Shown one piece after another: positions 26,396-35,171 of a stretch of 64,000 nt of DNA. Position numbers and translations under genes: made by a program. Source of the DNA: CF-46 sp042408445 (GTDB taxonomy: Bacteria > Chloroflexota > Limnocylindria > Limnocylindrales > CSP1-4); NCBI GenBank assembly GCA_042408445.1, contig JBHORC010000024.1:1-64000 (forward strand). The letters run 5' to 3'. Below the pieces are notes generated by a model, which was not told the DNA's origin, did not search any database, and worked only from the letters and a program-made list of their open reading frames with translations. Numbering within the stretch: the first letter of the stretch is position 1; each line of letters starts with the position of its first letter.

Positions 26396-26800
26396 ATGTC
26401 CGACCGCCCGATCAAGGTCCTCATCGCCAAGCCCGGACTCGACGGCCACGACCGGGGTGCGAAGGTCCTCGCCCGCGGGCTGCGCGACGAGGGGTTCGAG
26501 GTCGTCTACACCGGTCTTCGCCAGACGCCGGAGATGATCGCGACCGCGGCCCTGCAGGAGGACGTCGACGTCGTCGGCCTCTCGATCCTGTCCGGCGCGC
26601 ACATGACGCTGCTGCCGCGGATCACGAAGCTGCTCCACGAGGAGGGCCTCGACGACGTCCTCGTGACGGCGGGCGGGATCATCCCGGACGACGATGTGCC
26701 GGCGCTGCGCGAGGCCGGCGTGTCCCGGGTGTTCGGGCCGGGCACGACGATCGCCGAGGTCGCGGACTACCTGCGGACGAACGCCAGACCGCGGGACTAG
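26396..26800 (+). CDS. B12-binding small subunit of acyl-CoA mutase
   Basis: A 134-residue cobalamin-binding protein. It has the base-off motif DGHDRGAKVLARGL (DxHxxG with the cobalt-ligating His), the SILSGAHMTLLP strand-helix and the phosphate-side GGIIPDDDVPAL. Its length equals the isolated C-terminal domain of methylmalonyl-CoA mutase. It is the likely partner of the barrel subunit encoded 10 kb upstream. It starts a four-gene acyl-CoA operon; the MeaB gene begins 1 nt after its stop. A CACAAT box precedes the ATG. Confidence 0.95.
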   Translation: MSDRPIKVLIAKPGLDGHDRGAKVLARGLRDEGFEVVYTGLRQTPEMIATAALQEDVDVVGLSILSGAHMTLLPRITKLLHEEGLDDVLVTAGGIIPDDDVPALREAGVSRVFGPGTTIAEVADYLRTNARPRD

Positions 26801-26801
26801 C

Positions 26802-27920
26802 GTGGCCGACGCATCGGCCCGGGCGGCCGAGCTGACCTCGGCTGCGCTCGGCGGCGACCGCCGCGCGCTCGCCCGCCTCCTGACCGCCGTCGAGAATCGG
26901 ACAGCCATCGCCGAGCCGACGCTCCGCGAGCTCTATCCCCGCGGCGGCCGCGCCCACCTCGTCGGGATCACCGGTCCGCCTGGTGCGGGCAAGTCGACCC
27001 TGGTTGCGGCGCTGATCGGCGAGCTTCGGACCCGCGGCCGCTCGGTCGCGGTCGTCGCGATCGACCCCTCGTCGCCGATCACCGGCGGAGCGCTGCTCGG
27101 CGACCGCGTCCGGATGCAGGCGTACGCCGGCGATCGGGACGTGTTCATCCGCTCGATGGCGGCGCGTGGCCACGCCGGCGGGCTGTCGTCGACGACCGGT
27201 GCCGCCACGGCGGTCCTTGACGCCGTCGGATTCGATCTCATCCTCGTCGAGACGGTGGGGACGGGTCAGAGCGAGGTGGAGGTGGCGGCCGCCGCGGACA
27301 CGACCGTTGTCCTGGAGGCGCCCGAGATGGGCGACGAGGTCCAGGCGATCAAGGCAGGACTGCTCGAGGTCGCCGACCTGGTCGTCGTGAACAAGGGAGA
27401 CAAGCCGGGAGCGCAGCGAACCGCCGCCCAGCTTCGGGCGATGCTCGTCGGGGCAGCCGGGACCGTGACGGGACGCGGGGCGGACGACGGGGCGACACGC
27501 GGGACGTCCGTTCGCCGCCGCCCGAAGCGGCCCGAGGTGCTCGTCACGACCGCCGCGACGGGCGCGGGCGTCGTCGAGCTGATCGAGGCGCTGGATCGTC
27601 ACCGGGCGAGCCTCGGCGAAGGCGATGCGCGCGACGGTGAGGGGCCGCGGCTCGCACGGGCGGAGGCGCAGGTGTGGTCGATCGTCGGGGATCGCATCCG
27701 GGATCGGCTTGGCACGGCGTCGCATCGGGCTGCCGCTGACGCGATCCTTGCGGATGTCGCCCGGCATGCGCTCGATCCGTACGCCGCCGCGGACCGGCTG
27801 CTCGACCTGGCGACGGACGAGATCGCGAGCGGGGCGGTGGGCTCCGCGTCCATCGGCTCCGGCACGGCGTCGGGCCCTTCTGGCGCCGGCTCCGCTCCGG
27901 GCGCCGCTCCCCGCGGGTAG
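26802..27920 (+). CDS. meaB: MeaB-type GTPase chaperone of B12-dependent mutase
   Basis: A 372-residue G3E GTPase that loads and protects adenosylcobalamin on the mutase. It shows the P-loop GITGPPGAGKSTLV, the Walker-B/switch region AIDPSSPITGGALLGDRVRM, VETVGTGQSE and the guanine-specificity motif NKGD. The C-terminal ~100 residues give the dimerisation helices and then a Gly/Ser/Ala-rich tail. It sits directly after the B12 subunit (1-nt gap, GTG start), as expected for the mutase system. Confidence 0.95.
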   Translation: MADASARAAELTSAALGGDRRALARLLTAVENRTAIAEPTLRELYPRGGRAHLVGITGPPGAGKSTLVAALIGELRTRGRSVAVVAIDPSSPITGGALLGDRVRMQAYAGDRDVFIRSMAARGHAGGLSSTTGAATAVLDAVGFDLILVETVGTGQSEVEVAAAADTTVVLEAPEMGDEVQAIKAGLLEVADLVVVNKGDKPGAQRTAAQLRAMLVGAAGTVTGRGADDGATRGTSVRRRPKRPEVLVTTAATGAGVVELIEALDRHRASLGEGDARDGEGPRLARAEAQVWSIVGDRIRDRLGTASHRAAADAILADVARHALDPYAAADRLLDLATDEIASGAVGSASIGSGTASGPSGAGSAPGAAPRG

Positions 27921-27923
27921 CCT
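27918..27923 (+). promoter_or_regulatory. possible internal -10 box TAGCCT
   Basis: Ends 6 nt before the ATG at 27930 but includes the TAG stop of meaB, so it may be coincidental. Confidence 0.25.
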
Positions 27924-27929
27924 GACGCC

Positions 27930-28796
27930 ATGCTGGAGCGAACGCTCGTCGCGGGTGCCGGGCTGATGGGGCACGGGATCGCCCAGGTCCTCGCGGCCAC
28001 CGGCCGGTCCGTGGCGGTCTACGAACCGGAGCTCGAGCGCGCCCTCGCCGGCCGCGACCGGATCGCCGGCAACCTCGAGCGGTCGGTCGCAAAGGGCCGC
28101 CTGGCCGGCGAGGAGCGGGAGGCGATCCTGGCGCGGATCACCCCGGTCGCGGACCTCGCCGCGGCTGCCGACGTCGATCTTGTCGTCGAGGCGGTCTACG
28201 AGGACGTCGAGGTGAAGACCGGGCTCTGGAGGGAGCTCGACGGCATCGCGCCTTCCGGGACGATCTTCGCGACGAACACCTCGTCGATCTCGATCGACCG
28301 ACTCGCGGCCTCGGTCTCTCCGGCGAGGCGCGAGCGGTTCGTCGGAATGCACTTCTTCAGCCCCGTGCCGGTCATGCCGCTCATCGAGCTGATCCGGGGC
28401 ACCGCCACGACCGACGACGTCGAGGCGGCGATTCGGGCGCTGGCCGGCGAGATCGGGAAGCAGGTCATCGTCTCGGCAGATCGACCGGGCTTCATCGTCA
28501 ACCGGATCCTCATGCCGTTCCTCGGCGAGGCGATGCGGGCGTACGCCGAGGGACTCGGGACGGCCGACGACATCGACACCGGGGCGAAGATCGGGCTGAA
28601 CCACCCGATGGGCCCGCTCGAGCTCGCCGACTTCATCGGTCTCGATGTCTGTCTCGGCATCATGCGCGTCCTGCACGAGGGCTTCGACGACGAGCGGTTC
28701 GCGCCGCCGCCGATCCTCGTCCAGCTCGTCGAGGAGGGCCGGCTCGGCCAGAAGACGGGGCACGGGTTCCACACGTATCCGCGCGGAGGCGGGTAG
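27930..28796 (+). CDS. 3-hydroxyacyl-CoA (3-hydroxybutyryl-CoA) dehydrogenase
   Basis: A 288-residue NAD(P)-dependent dehydrogenase of the Hbd/FadB type. The Rossmann motif is VAGAGLMGHGIAQV. NTSSISI and GMHFFSPVPVMPLIELI hold the catalytic His and neighbours, and DRPGFIVNRILMPFLGEA and NHPMGPLELADFIGLD are C-terminal signatures. It oxidises 3-hydroxyacyl-CoA to 3-oxoacyl-CoA, or acts in reverse in butyrate/PHB routes. It follows meaB by 9 bp in the acyl-CoA operon. Confidence 0.95.
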   Translation: MLERTLVAGAGLMGHGIAQVLAATGRSVAVYEPELERALAGRDRIAGNLERSVAKGRLAGEEREAILARITPVADLAAAADVDLVVEAVYEDVEVKTGLWRELDGIAPSGTIFATNTSSISIDRLAASVSPARRERFVGMHFFSPVPVMPLIELIRGTATTDDVEAAIRALAGEIGKQVIVSADRPGFIVNRILMPFLGEAMRAYAEGLGTADDIDTGAKIGLNHPMGPLELADFIGLDVCLGIMRVLHEGFDDERFAPPPILVQLVEEGRLGQKTGHGFHTYPRGGG

Positions 28797-28889
28797 CGCC
28801 GAGGCGTTTCGTGACGCTCGCGGCGTCGCCGGCTGGTGCCGGGACGCGTCCGTTCCGCGGCTATCCTGTGGGCGCGTCGTCGGCCGGCG

Positions 28890-30077
28890 ATGCACACCTG
28901 CGGAGCGACGGAGGACGCCACCCTGACCTGGCCGCTGACCGACGAGGAGCGACTGCTCCGCGACACCGCTCGGGCCTTCGCCCAGCGGTCGGTCGCGCCG
29001 ACCGCCATCGAGCGTGACGAGGCCGAGCGCTTCGACCGGTCGATCTTCGACGGGATGGCCGAGCTCGGCCTGACCGGCGCGCCGCTCCCGGAGTCCGTCG
29101 GCGGCTCCGGGTTCAGCTACCTCGGCTGGTCGCTTGTCATGGAGGAGCTCGGCGCGGCCGACATGGCGACGGCCGTCACCCTGTCGGTCCACATCCTTTC
29201 GCAGCTGCCGGTCGTCGCGTGGGGCACGGCGGAGCAGCAGGCGCGGTGGCTGGGTCCGATGGTCGAGGGAACGGCGCTCGGCGCGTTCGCGCTCACGGAG
29301 CCGCACGCCGGCTCCGACGCCGCGGCGATCCGGACGCGCGCCGAACGGGTGGGCTCAGCCGATGCGCCCGAGGGATACCGGCTCACCGGGACGAAGATCT
29401 GGATCACGAACGCGCCCGAGGCCGATCGGTACCTGGTCTTCGCATCGATCGACCCCGCGCTCGGCGCCAAGGGGATCGGCGCGTTTCTCGTCGAGAAGGG
29501 GATGGCCGGCTTCTCGTTCGGTGCGCACGAGCGGAAGATGGGGATCCGCGCGTGCCCCGCGGCGGAGCTCGTCTTCGACGGTTGCTTCGTTCCCGTTGCG
29601 AACCGCCTCGGCGCGGAGGGCGACGGCTATCGGATCGCGCTGTCCGCGCTGGCCGAGGGACGGATCTCGATTGCCGCCGCGTGCGTCGGGATCGCCCGGT
29701 CGGCGCTCGAGCAGGCAGCCGCGTATCTCCGCGAGCGGAAGGCCTTCGGGAGCGTGCTCGCCGACCAGCAGGGGCTGCGGTTCATGATCGCGGAGATGGC
29801 CCGCGACGTGGAGGCGGCCCGGGCGCTGACGCGCCAGGCGGCGGCGATGAAGGACCGCGGCGAGGCGATCGGCGTCGCGTCATCGCTGGCGAAATGGACC
29901 GCCTCGGACACCGCGATGCGAGTCGCCACCGACGCCGTCCAGCTCTTCGGAGCCAGCGGCTATTCGCGTGAGACGGGCCTCGAACGACTGATGCGCGACG
30001 CGAAGGGCGCCCAGATCTACGAGGGCACGAACCAGGTCCACCGGTTGATCGTCGCGGACGACGTGCTCGGCGGCTGA
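28890..30077 (+). CDS. acyl-CoA dehydrogenase
   Basis: A 395-residue FAD enzyme that introduces the alpha-beta double bond in acyl-CoA. Conserved segments are FALTEPHAGSDAA (FAD/substrate loop), GTKIWITNAPEAD, RKMGIRACPAAELVFDG, RKAFGSVLADQQGLRFMIAE and RDAKGAQIYEGTNQVHR with the catalytic Glu in the IYEGT motif. The ATG at 28890 gives the expected length. A TATCCT box at 28862-28867 would give a 16-nt leader. Together with the two upstream genes it points to branched or short-chain acyl-CoA breakdown feeding the mutase. Confidence 0.95.
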   Translation: MHTCGATEDATLTWPLTDEERLLRDTARAFAQRSVAPTAIERDEAERFDRSIFDGMAELGLTGAPLPESVGGSGFSYLGWSLVMEELGAADMATAVTLSVHILSQLPVVAWGTAEQQARWLGPMVEGTALGAFALTEPHAGSDAAAIRTRAERVGSADAPEGYRLTGTKIWITNAPEADRYLVFASIDPALGAKGIGAFLVEKGMAGFSFGAHERKMGIRACPAAELVFDGCFVPVANRLGAEGDGYRIALSALAEGRISIAAACVGIARSALEQAAAYLRERKAFGSVLADQQGLRFMIAEMARDVEAARALTRQAAAMKDRGEAIGVASSLAKWTASDTAMRVATDAVQLFGASGYSRETGLERLMRDAKGAQIYEGTNQVHRLIVADDVLGG

Positions 30078-30245
30078 GGGCGCGGCCTGTCGACGGCACG
30101 GCCGTCGGCGCGAGGGCTGCCGGCCGCCGACCCCTATGGCGCGCCGTTCCTGCCAGATGCGCGCCCGACGAGCGCTCTGCGGGCGCGACCTCCGTCGCCT
30201 AGCCAGATGCGCGCCTGATGCACACCGTGAGATCGCATCCGCCCT

Positions 30246-30330
30246 CCTTCCTGTCTTGTGCGCACCACCCCAGCAATTGCGGGCTGGAGACAGGAAGAGA
30301 CCCGGCAGTTGCTCACATGGTGCGCAAGGG
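30246..30330. repeat. nested inverted repeats in an intergenic gap
   Basis: Within the 253-bp gap after the acyl-CoA dehydrogenase gene, CTTCCTGTC (30247-30255) pairs with GACAGGAAG (30289-30297). The intervening CCAGC/GCTGG can also pair. A second inverted repeat, TGCGCACCA / TGGTGCGCA, spans about 30259-30325. A direct repeat CCAGATGCGCGCC occurs at about 30154 and 30203. It could be a structured RNA or a terminator array; no gene is seen. Confidence 0.4.
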
Positions 30331-31076
30331 TCAGGGTTGGCAGGGGCGGCGACCCCTCGACGCGGCGCGCCGCACCCGTTTCGCCCCGCCAACAGGAGCC
30401 CGGTGCTCGCGAGGGCAGCAACTGGCAGGAACCCGAGCGCGCAGCGGACCACCGGGCTCGCGCAGCCACCCGGCAACCCGCCGACCGTCGTCCGGAAATT
30501 TCGCCCGCAGGACGACCGCATGTCTCGCGGCAATCCGTCGGTTCGTCCGACTGTCCGCGACGACGACCCAGCACGCGACCGTGGTCGGCCGGAAGCCGCG
30601 AGCCGCGGCGATCTGCGGTGCGAGGCGAAGGCGCCGATCCATCGAGCCCATGAGGTCGTTCACGTCGACGATCTCGGTCTTGAGCTCCACGACCAGGAGC
30701 GACGCCGTCGCCGCATGCCAGGCAAGAAGGTCGATGACGCCACGTTCGCGGCGATCGAATAGGACACTTCCGGCTCGATCGACCACCCGGTCAGATCGGC
30801 CAATCGCGCAGCGACCGCCTCGTGCAGCGCGGAGTGCCGAGCGTTGACGAGCCGGCCGAGGTCCCCGCCGCGCCAGCGAATGACGAGGTCCACGTTGAGG
30901 TCGAGCGCGTGGCCCACCGCCCGAAGGTTGGCCATCGGCACCCGATCGAGGCGGCCGCGCTCGACCCGGCCGACGATGTGGCGGGACGTCCGCGACGCGA
31001 TCCCGACCTCGTCCTTGGTCAGGCCGAGCCGGATCCGGATCGCCCGGAATGCGGCGCCGACCCGTTGATCGTCCAT
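30331..31076 (-). pseudogene. frameshifted XRE-type HTH / nuclease-fold-domain gene
   Basis: The minus strand holds two adjoining frames that together make one recognisable protein. Starting at the ATG 31076, an XRE-like helix-turn-helix (GLTKDEVGIASRTSRHIVGR) runs into VNARHSALHEAVAARLADL and WSIEPEVSYSI. The frame then drifts. The continuation ERGVIDLLAWHAATASLLVV followed by ELKTEI, with its restriction-endonuclease-like D...ExK core, is in the next frame, starting near 30760. One base is missing or extra around 30750-30765. Such fusions are common single-frame proteins in related genomes. It may be a pseudogene, a sequencing error or a programmed shift. Confidence 0.65.
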
Positions 31077-31141
31077 GCGCTCAACGATCGCGGGCACGGC
31101 TTATCCAGCAGTTACCACGACGGCCCGTCGGCTACGAGCGA

Positions 31142-32446
31142 CTAGTGGGCGATCCCGATCAGGATTCCGCCGAGGCCGTCCTGGGCCGAGCCGTCCAGTC
31201 GGACGCTCAGGGTGCCGCCGTTCGGGGTTCCGAGCAGGACGGACTCGGGGGTGAAGCCGACAATCCCCCACGGAGGTTCACCCTCCGGAAGCACCGCGAT
31301 CTTCGCCGTCCGGCGACCGTCGAAGGCCCACACCGAGCCCGGACGCAGGATGATCAGCCTTCGCCCGCCGGGCTCCCACGCGTAGTCGCTGCTGTCGGCG
31401 ACGCCGGTCTCCGTCCGAGGCGTATTGGGCCCTTCCACCGCCAGACCAGCGCTGCTCGTGCCACCCGGCCCGGCGTCATCCGCCCATTGGAACGCGGTCT
31501 GGCCGTCCTTGCCGTACGCGCGGTCCGCGCCGGTGACGAGCAGCGGGTCGGCAGCGGGATCCGCGGCTGTCACGGACCCGTCCCACGCGATGGTCTCGAT
31601 GTCCGTCACCGCCGTCCCGTTCGGCCCCTCCGTTCGGGTGGCGACGAGAAGGCCGGAGCCGTCGGCTGCGATGGACAGTGCGGCCGGGAAGCTGACGACG
31701 CGCGCCCGCTCCGGCAGCGTCGTCACGATGGGGGTTCCGTCGTACGGCCCGAGCAGCCGGTTCACGGTGACGCCCTCGACGGTCACCAGCGTCTGATCGG
31801 GCAGGAACGCGAACGCCGCGGCGTCTGGCAGCACGGTCAGCAACCGTTCGCGGCCCAGATCGATGACCGCGACGCCCCTCTCCAGGCCGTCCTGATTGCC
31901 CCTCGTGACCGAGAGAGCCAGCACCCGCGTCGACGAAATGGCACCGTGCAGATCGCCGCAGCAAGCGTCAACGGGTTGCCAGCCCTGGAGCACCGAGCCC
32001 AGCGATGAGACGATCGCGATCGGGGTGAATGCGCCGGTTCGGTAGGCGCCCATGATCTCGAGCTGGTCGCCGCCCAGCGCCATGACGAGCGGCATCCCGT
32101 ACGGGCCGTAGCTGACGACGAGCGGCGACGTGGCAGGCGTCGCCGTCGCACTCGGACCCGGAGTGGACGCGGGCGTCGACGGCCCGATGGATCCCGAGAC
32201 CGCGGCGGACGCGGACGAACCGACCCCCGGCAGCGGCCGGCCGGGCACGGTCGAGACGACGATCGCGACCGCGGCGATCCCCGCGATCGCCACTCCCAGC
32301 GCGAGCCGACCCGTCCAGGTCCAGATGCCGCGCGGTCGCGATCCTGCGCGGGCTCTGACCGCGGCGAGCGTGAGGACGACGGGCGCTGCCGCGGCCTCGT
32401 CGCGCAGGGCGTCGCGCAGGTCCGCCTCGAAGCGATCAGCCGACAT
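31142..32446 (-). CDS. single-pass membrane beta-propeller protein, anti-sigma candidate
   Basis: A 434-residue protein with a short cytoplasmic N-domain (~45 residues), one membrane helix (LALGVAIAGIAAVAIVVSTV) and a Pro/Ser/Thr linker. An extracytoplasmic beta-propeller-like region follows (repeated VATR.., AWDGS, WEPGGRRLIIL). The start overlaps the stop of the ECF sigma gene by 11 bp. The topology (N-terminus inside, sensor outside) and the coupling suggest it restrains the sigma factor, but the N-domain is not a recognisable ZAS or RskA domain. Confidence 0.78.
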   Translation of the reverse strand: MSADRFEADLRDALRDEAAAAPVVLTLAAVRARAGSRPRGIWTWTGRLALGVAIAGIAAVAIVVSTVPGRPLPGVGSSASAAVSGSIGPSTPASTPGPSATATPATSPLVVSYGPYGMPLVMALGGDQLEIMGAYRTGAFTPIAIVSSLGSVLQGWQPVDACCGDLHGAISSTRVLALSVTRGNQDGLERGVAVIDLGRERLLTVLPDAAAFAFLPDQTLVTVEGVTVNRLLGPYDGTPIVTTLPERARVVSFPAALSIAADGSGLLVATRTEGPNGTAVTDIETIAWDGSVTAADPAADPLLVTGADRAYGKDGQTAFQWADDAGPGGTSSAGLAVEGPNTPRTETGVADSSDYAWEPGGRRLIILRPGSVWAFDGRRTAKIAVLPEGEPPWGIVGFTPESVLLGTPNGGTLSVRLDGSAQDGLGGILIGIAH

Positions 32447-32969
32447 CCTGGAGCCTCCGATCGGCCCGGTCGTCCCACGCCGCGCGAAGCTGTCCGAGCC
32501 CGACCCGGAGCTGGCTCTTGATCGTGTTCGGGCTCTTCCCGAGCGCCCGCGCCACGTCGTCGACCGACAGGTCGGCGAAGTAGTGCAGGACAACGGCCGC
32601 GCGCATCTCGATCGGGAGGCGATCGACGGCGGCCATCAGCGCCAACCGCGAGGCGATCGGCGCGGTCGGGTCGGCGATCGGGACCACGACGTCGTCGAGC
32701 GGCCGAACGTCGCGCCGCTTGCGGCGCATGCCGAGCGCGTGGTTCGCCGCGATCCGCATCAGCCAGGGTCGGAGCGCGGCGCCGTCCCGCAGGTCCCGCC
32801 CGCGACGCCATGCCGTGATCAGGGTCTCCGCCATCACGTCCTCCGCCTCGAACCGGTCGCGCAGGATCAGGAACGCGACGCCCTGGATCTCGTCGGCGTA
32901 GCGGGCGTAGAGCGCGTCGAGCGCCTCGTCCGATCCGGCGCGAACCAGCTCCGCGATCCGTGCGTCCAA
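32436..32969 (-). CDS. ECF RNA polymerase sigma factor (TTG start)
   Basis: A 177-residue ECF sigma. Region 2 is ALYARYADEIQGVAFLILRD then EAEDVMAETLITAWRR; region 4 is LPIEMRAAVVLHYFADLSVD then ALGKSPNTIKSQLRVGLGQL. The only plausible start is TTG at 32969, which has GAGGGG about 6 nt upstream; no ATG or GTG lies in frame before the conserved region. Longer versions of the frame are shadow coding from the aldehyde dehydrogenase gene. Its end overlaps the beta-propeller membrane partner. Confidence 0.9.
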   Translation of the reverse strand: MDARIAELVRAGSDEALDALYARYADEIQGVAFLILRDRFEAEDVMAETLITAWRRGRDLRDGAALRPWLMRIAANHALGMRRKRRDVRPLDDVVVPIADPTAPIASRLALMAAVDRLPIEMRAAVVLHYFADLSVDDVARALGKSPNTIKSQLRVGLGQLRAAWDDRADRRLQDVG

Positions 32970-33065
32970 GCAGTCCCCTCGTCGTCGCAGCGGTCGGTCT
33001 CGACCCTGCTGCTTCTGAGATGCAGCGAGGGATCCGTTTCGGGTGAGTCGGCGGCGGCGGAAGTG

Positions 33066-33071
33066 TAGATT
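33066..33071 (+). promoter_or_regulatory. -10 box TAGATT for a leaderless transcript
   Basis: Ends 6 nt before the ATG at 33078. The predicted transcription start is the A of the ATG. Confidence 0.55.
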
Positions 33072-33077
33072 GAGCCG

Positions 33078-34607
33078 ATGACCGAGACCGCCGTTCCGCA
33101 GGCGCCGGAGCGCGACCGCGCCGAGCCGCCGACGTTTCGCAACTTCATCGCCGGGGAGTGGTGCGACTCCACGTCCGGCGCGACGTTCGAGAGCAGGAAC
33201 CCTGCCGATACCCGCGACGTGGTCGGCCGTTTCCAGCAGGGAACCGCGGCAGACGTCGGGATGGCGATCCGCGCCGCGGACGAGGCCGGCCGCCTCTGGC
33301 GCCGAACGCCTGCACCGAAGCGCGGCGAAATCCTGTACGCGTTCGGTGCCCTCATGGCGCAGCACAAGGAGCGGCTCGCGCGGGCGATGACCCGGGAGAT
33401 GGGGAAGGTCCTCGCCGAGGCTCGCGGCGATGTCCAGGAGGGCATCGACATCGCGTTCCTGATGGCGGGCGAGGGCCGCCGGATGTTCGGCGACACGGTC
33501 CCGAGCGAGTTGCCCGACAAATGGGCGATGAGCATCCGCCAGCCGATCGGCGTCGCCGGGATCATCACCCCATGGAACTTCCCGATCGCGATCCCGTGCT
33601 GGAAGATGATGCCGGCGCTCGTCGCAGGGAACACCGTCGTGTTCAAGCCCTCGAGCGACACGCCGCACTGCGCAACCCTCCTCGTCGAGCTGATGGCCGA
33701 GGCGGGCTTTCCGGCCGGAACGGTCAACCTCGTGACGGGCAGCGGCGCGGAGGTCGGCGACGCGATCGTCGACAACCCGGACGTCAGCGTCGTGTCGTTC
33801 ACGGGCTCGTCGACCACCGGCAAGCACATCGCGGCGCACGCCGAACGGAAGCTCAAGCGTCTCAGCCTCGAGCTCGGCGGGAAGAACGCCATCGTCGTGA
33901 TGGCCGATGCCGACCTCGACCTCGCCACAGACGGGATCCTCTGGTCCGCGTTCGGGACGACGGGTCAGCGGTGCACGGCCGCGAGTCGCGTCGTCGTGGA
34001 GCGGCGCGTCGTCGAGCCGCTGCTGGAGCGGCTGGAGCATCGTGCGCGACGGCTCCGGCTCGGATCGGGCCTCGACGAGTCGGTCGATGTCGGCCCGCTC
34101 ATCAACGCCGGCGCGGTCGAGAAGGTGGCCTCGTACGTCGAGATCGGGCGCAGCGAGGGCGAGCTGATCCTGGGCGGCGAGACGGCCCGTGACGGGGATC
34201 TGTCGAACGGCCACTTCTTCTCGCCGACGATCTTCTCGGCGGTCGAGCCGATGGACCGGATCGCGCAGGAGGAGATCTTCGGGCCGGTCCTGTCGGTGAT
34301 CCCCGTCAGCGATTACGCCGGCGCCGTCACGGCCGTGAACCAGACCCGGTACGGCCTCAGCTCGTCGATCTTCACGAGCGACGCGAACACGGCGTTCCGG
34401 GCGATGCGCGACTTCGAGACCGGCATCGTGTACATCAACGCCGGCACGACCGGGGCCGAGACGCACCTGCCGTTCGGCGGGTGGAAGGAGACCGGCAACG
34501 GCCACCGGGAGGCCGGCCACGCCGCGCTGGACACGTTCACGGAATGGAAGTCGGTCTACGTGGATTTCAGCGGGCGCCTGCAGCGGGCCCAGATCGACAA
34601 CCAGTGA
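33078..34607 (+). CDS. NAD(P)-dependent aldehyde dehydrogenase
   Basis: A 509-residue ALDH-superfamily enzyme. It shows IITPWNFPIAIPCWKMMPAL and NTVVFKPSSDTP (cofactor-binding Lys), FTGSSTTGKHIA, ELGGKNAIVV (general-base Glu), GTTGQRCTAASR (catalytic Cys) and EEIFGPVLSVIPV. The C-terminal THLPFGGWKETGNGHREAG resembles semialdehyde dehydrogenases of the succinate- or alpha-ketoglutarate-semialdehyde type. The exact aldehyde cannot be told. It is divergent from the ECF sigma operon, with 108 bp between. Confidence 0.94.
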   Translation: MTETAVPQAPERDRAEPPTFRNFIAGEWCDSTSGATFESRNPADTRDVVGRFQQGTAADVGMAIRAADEAGRLWRRTPAPKRGEILYAFGALMAQHKERLARAMTREMGKVLAEARGDVQEGIDIAFLMAGEGRRMFGDTVPSELPDKWAMSIRQPIGVAGIITPWNFPIAIPCWKMMPALVAGNTVVFKPSSDTPHCATLLVELMAEAGFPAGTVNLVTGSGAEVGDAIVDNPDVSVVSFTGSSTTGKHIAAHAERKLKRLSLELGGKNAIVVMADADLDLATDGILWSAFGTTGQRCTAASRVVVERRVVEPLLERLEHRARRLRLGSGLDESVDVGPLINAGAVEKVASYVEIGRSEGELILGGETARDGDLSNGHFFSPTIFSAVEPMDRIAQEEIFGPVLSVIPVSDYAGAVTAVNQTRYGLSSSIFTSDANTAFRAMRDFETGIVYINAGTTGAETHLPFGGWKETGNGHREAGHAALDTFTEWKSVYVDFSGRLQRAQIDNQ

Positions 34608-34631
34608 GACGACGGTCGTGAGCGGCGCGGA

Positions 34632-35171
34632 GTGAGCGGGACGCCGACGAATGTCGCGGCGACGTCGCGAGCCGCGGCGGCGAGCCCTGCCATCGAGATC
34701 CGACCCGTCACTGTCGACGACCTCGAGGAGCTGGCCGAGGTCTACCTCGCCGGGGCGCGGCATCACGCCGACATCGATCCCGACGGCTTCCGCGTCCCGG
34801 ACCGGGAGGCCGTCCGCGTCCGGCTCGCGCGCCGCGTCGCGGCCCGGGGCCCCGCCCACGAATACGTTGCCGCGATCGTCGACGGCGTGATGGCCGGCTC
34901 CGCGACGATGGACATCGAGGACGAGCCGGATCCGGGATCGATGGCGCGGCCGGTCCCGTCCGCGGAGCTCGGCATCGCCGTCCTGGAGGGATACCGCGGA
35001 CAGGGGATCGGCCGGCGATTGATCGCCCATCTCGAGGAGTGGGCCGCGAGCCGCGGCGCAGAGCGCATCAACCTCCAGGTCACGAGCACGAACGACGGCG
35101 CGATCTCGCTCTACCACCGGCTCGGCTATGTCGACTCGGGCTTCGAGATGCGCAAGTCGCTTCGCCGGTGA
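34632..35171 (+). CDS. GNAT-family N-acetyltransferase
   Basis: A 179-residue GNAT enzyme with a short Ala-rich N-terminus, EIRPVTVDDLEELAEVYL, the acetyl-CoA loop LEGYRGQGIGRRLIAHLEEW and the C-terminal LQVTSTNDGAISLYHRLGY. Substrate unknown. The GTG start at 34632 is 24 bp after the aldehyde dehydrogenase. It is the first of three coupled genes (GTGA then ATGA) with a YjbR-like protein and a methyltransferase. Confidence 0.9.
   Translation: MSGTPTNVAATSRAAAASPAIEIRPVTVDDLEELAEVYLAGARHHADIDPDGFRVPDREAVRVRLARRVAARGPAHEYVAAIVDGVMAGSATMDIEDEPDPGSMARPVPSAELGIAVLEGYRGQGIGRRLIAHLEEWAASRGAERINLQVTSTNDGAISLYHRLGYVDSGFEMRKSLRR

Noticed and set aside
26679..29306. 875-residue minus-strand open frame
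   Set aside because: It lies opposite the B12 subunit, MeaB, hydroxyacyl-CoA and acyl-CoA dehydrogenase genes and shows only high-GC shadow composition.
32970..35117. long N-terminal extension of the ECF sigma frame
   Set aside because: It is antisense to the aldehyde dehydrogenase and GNAT genes; the sigma motif block and a Shine-Dalgarno support a TTG start at 32969 instead.
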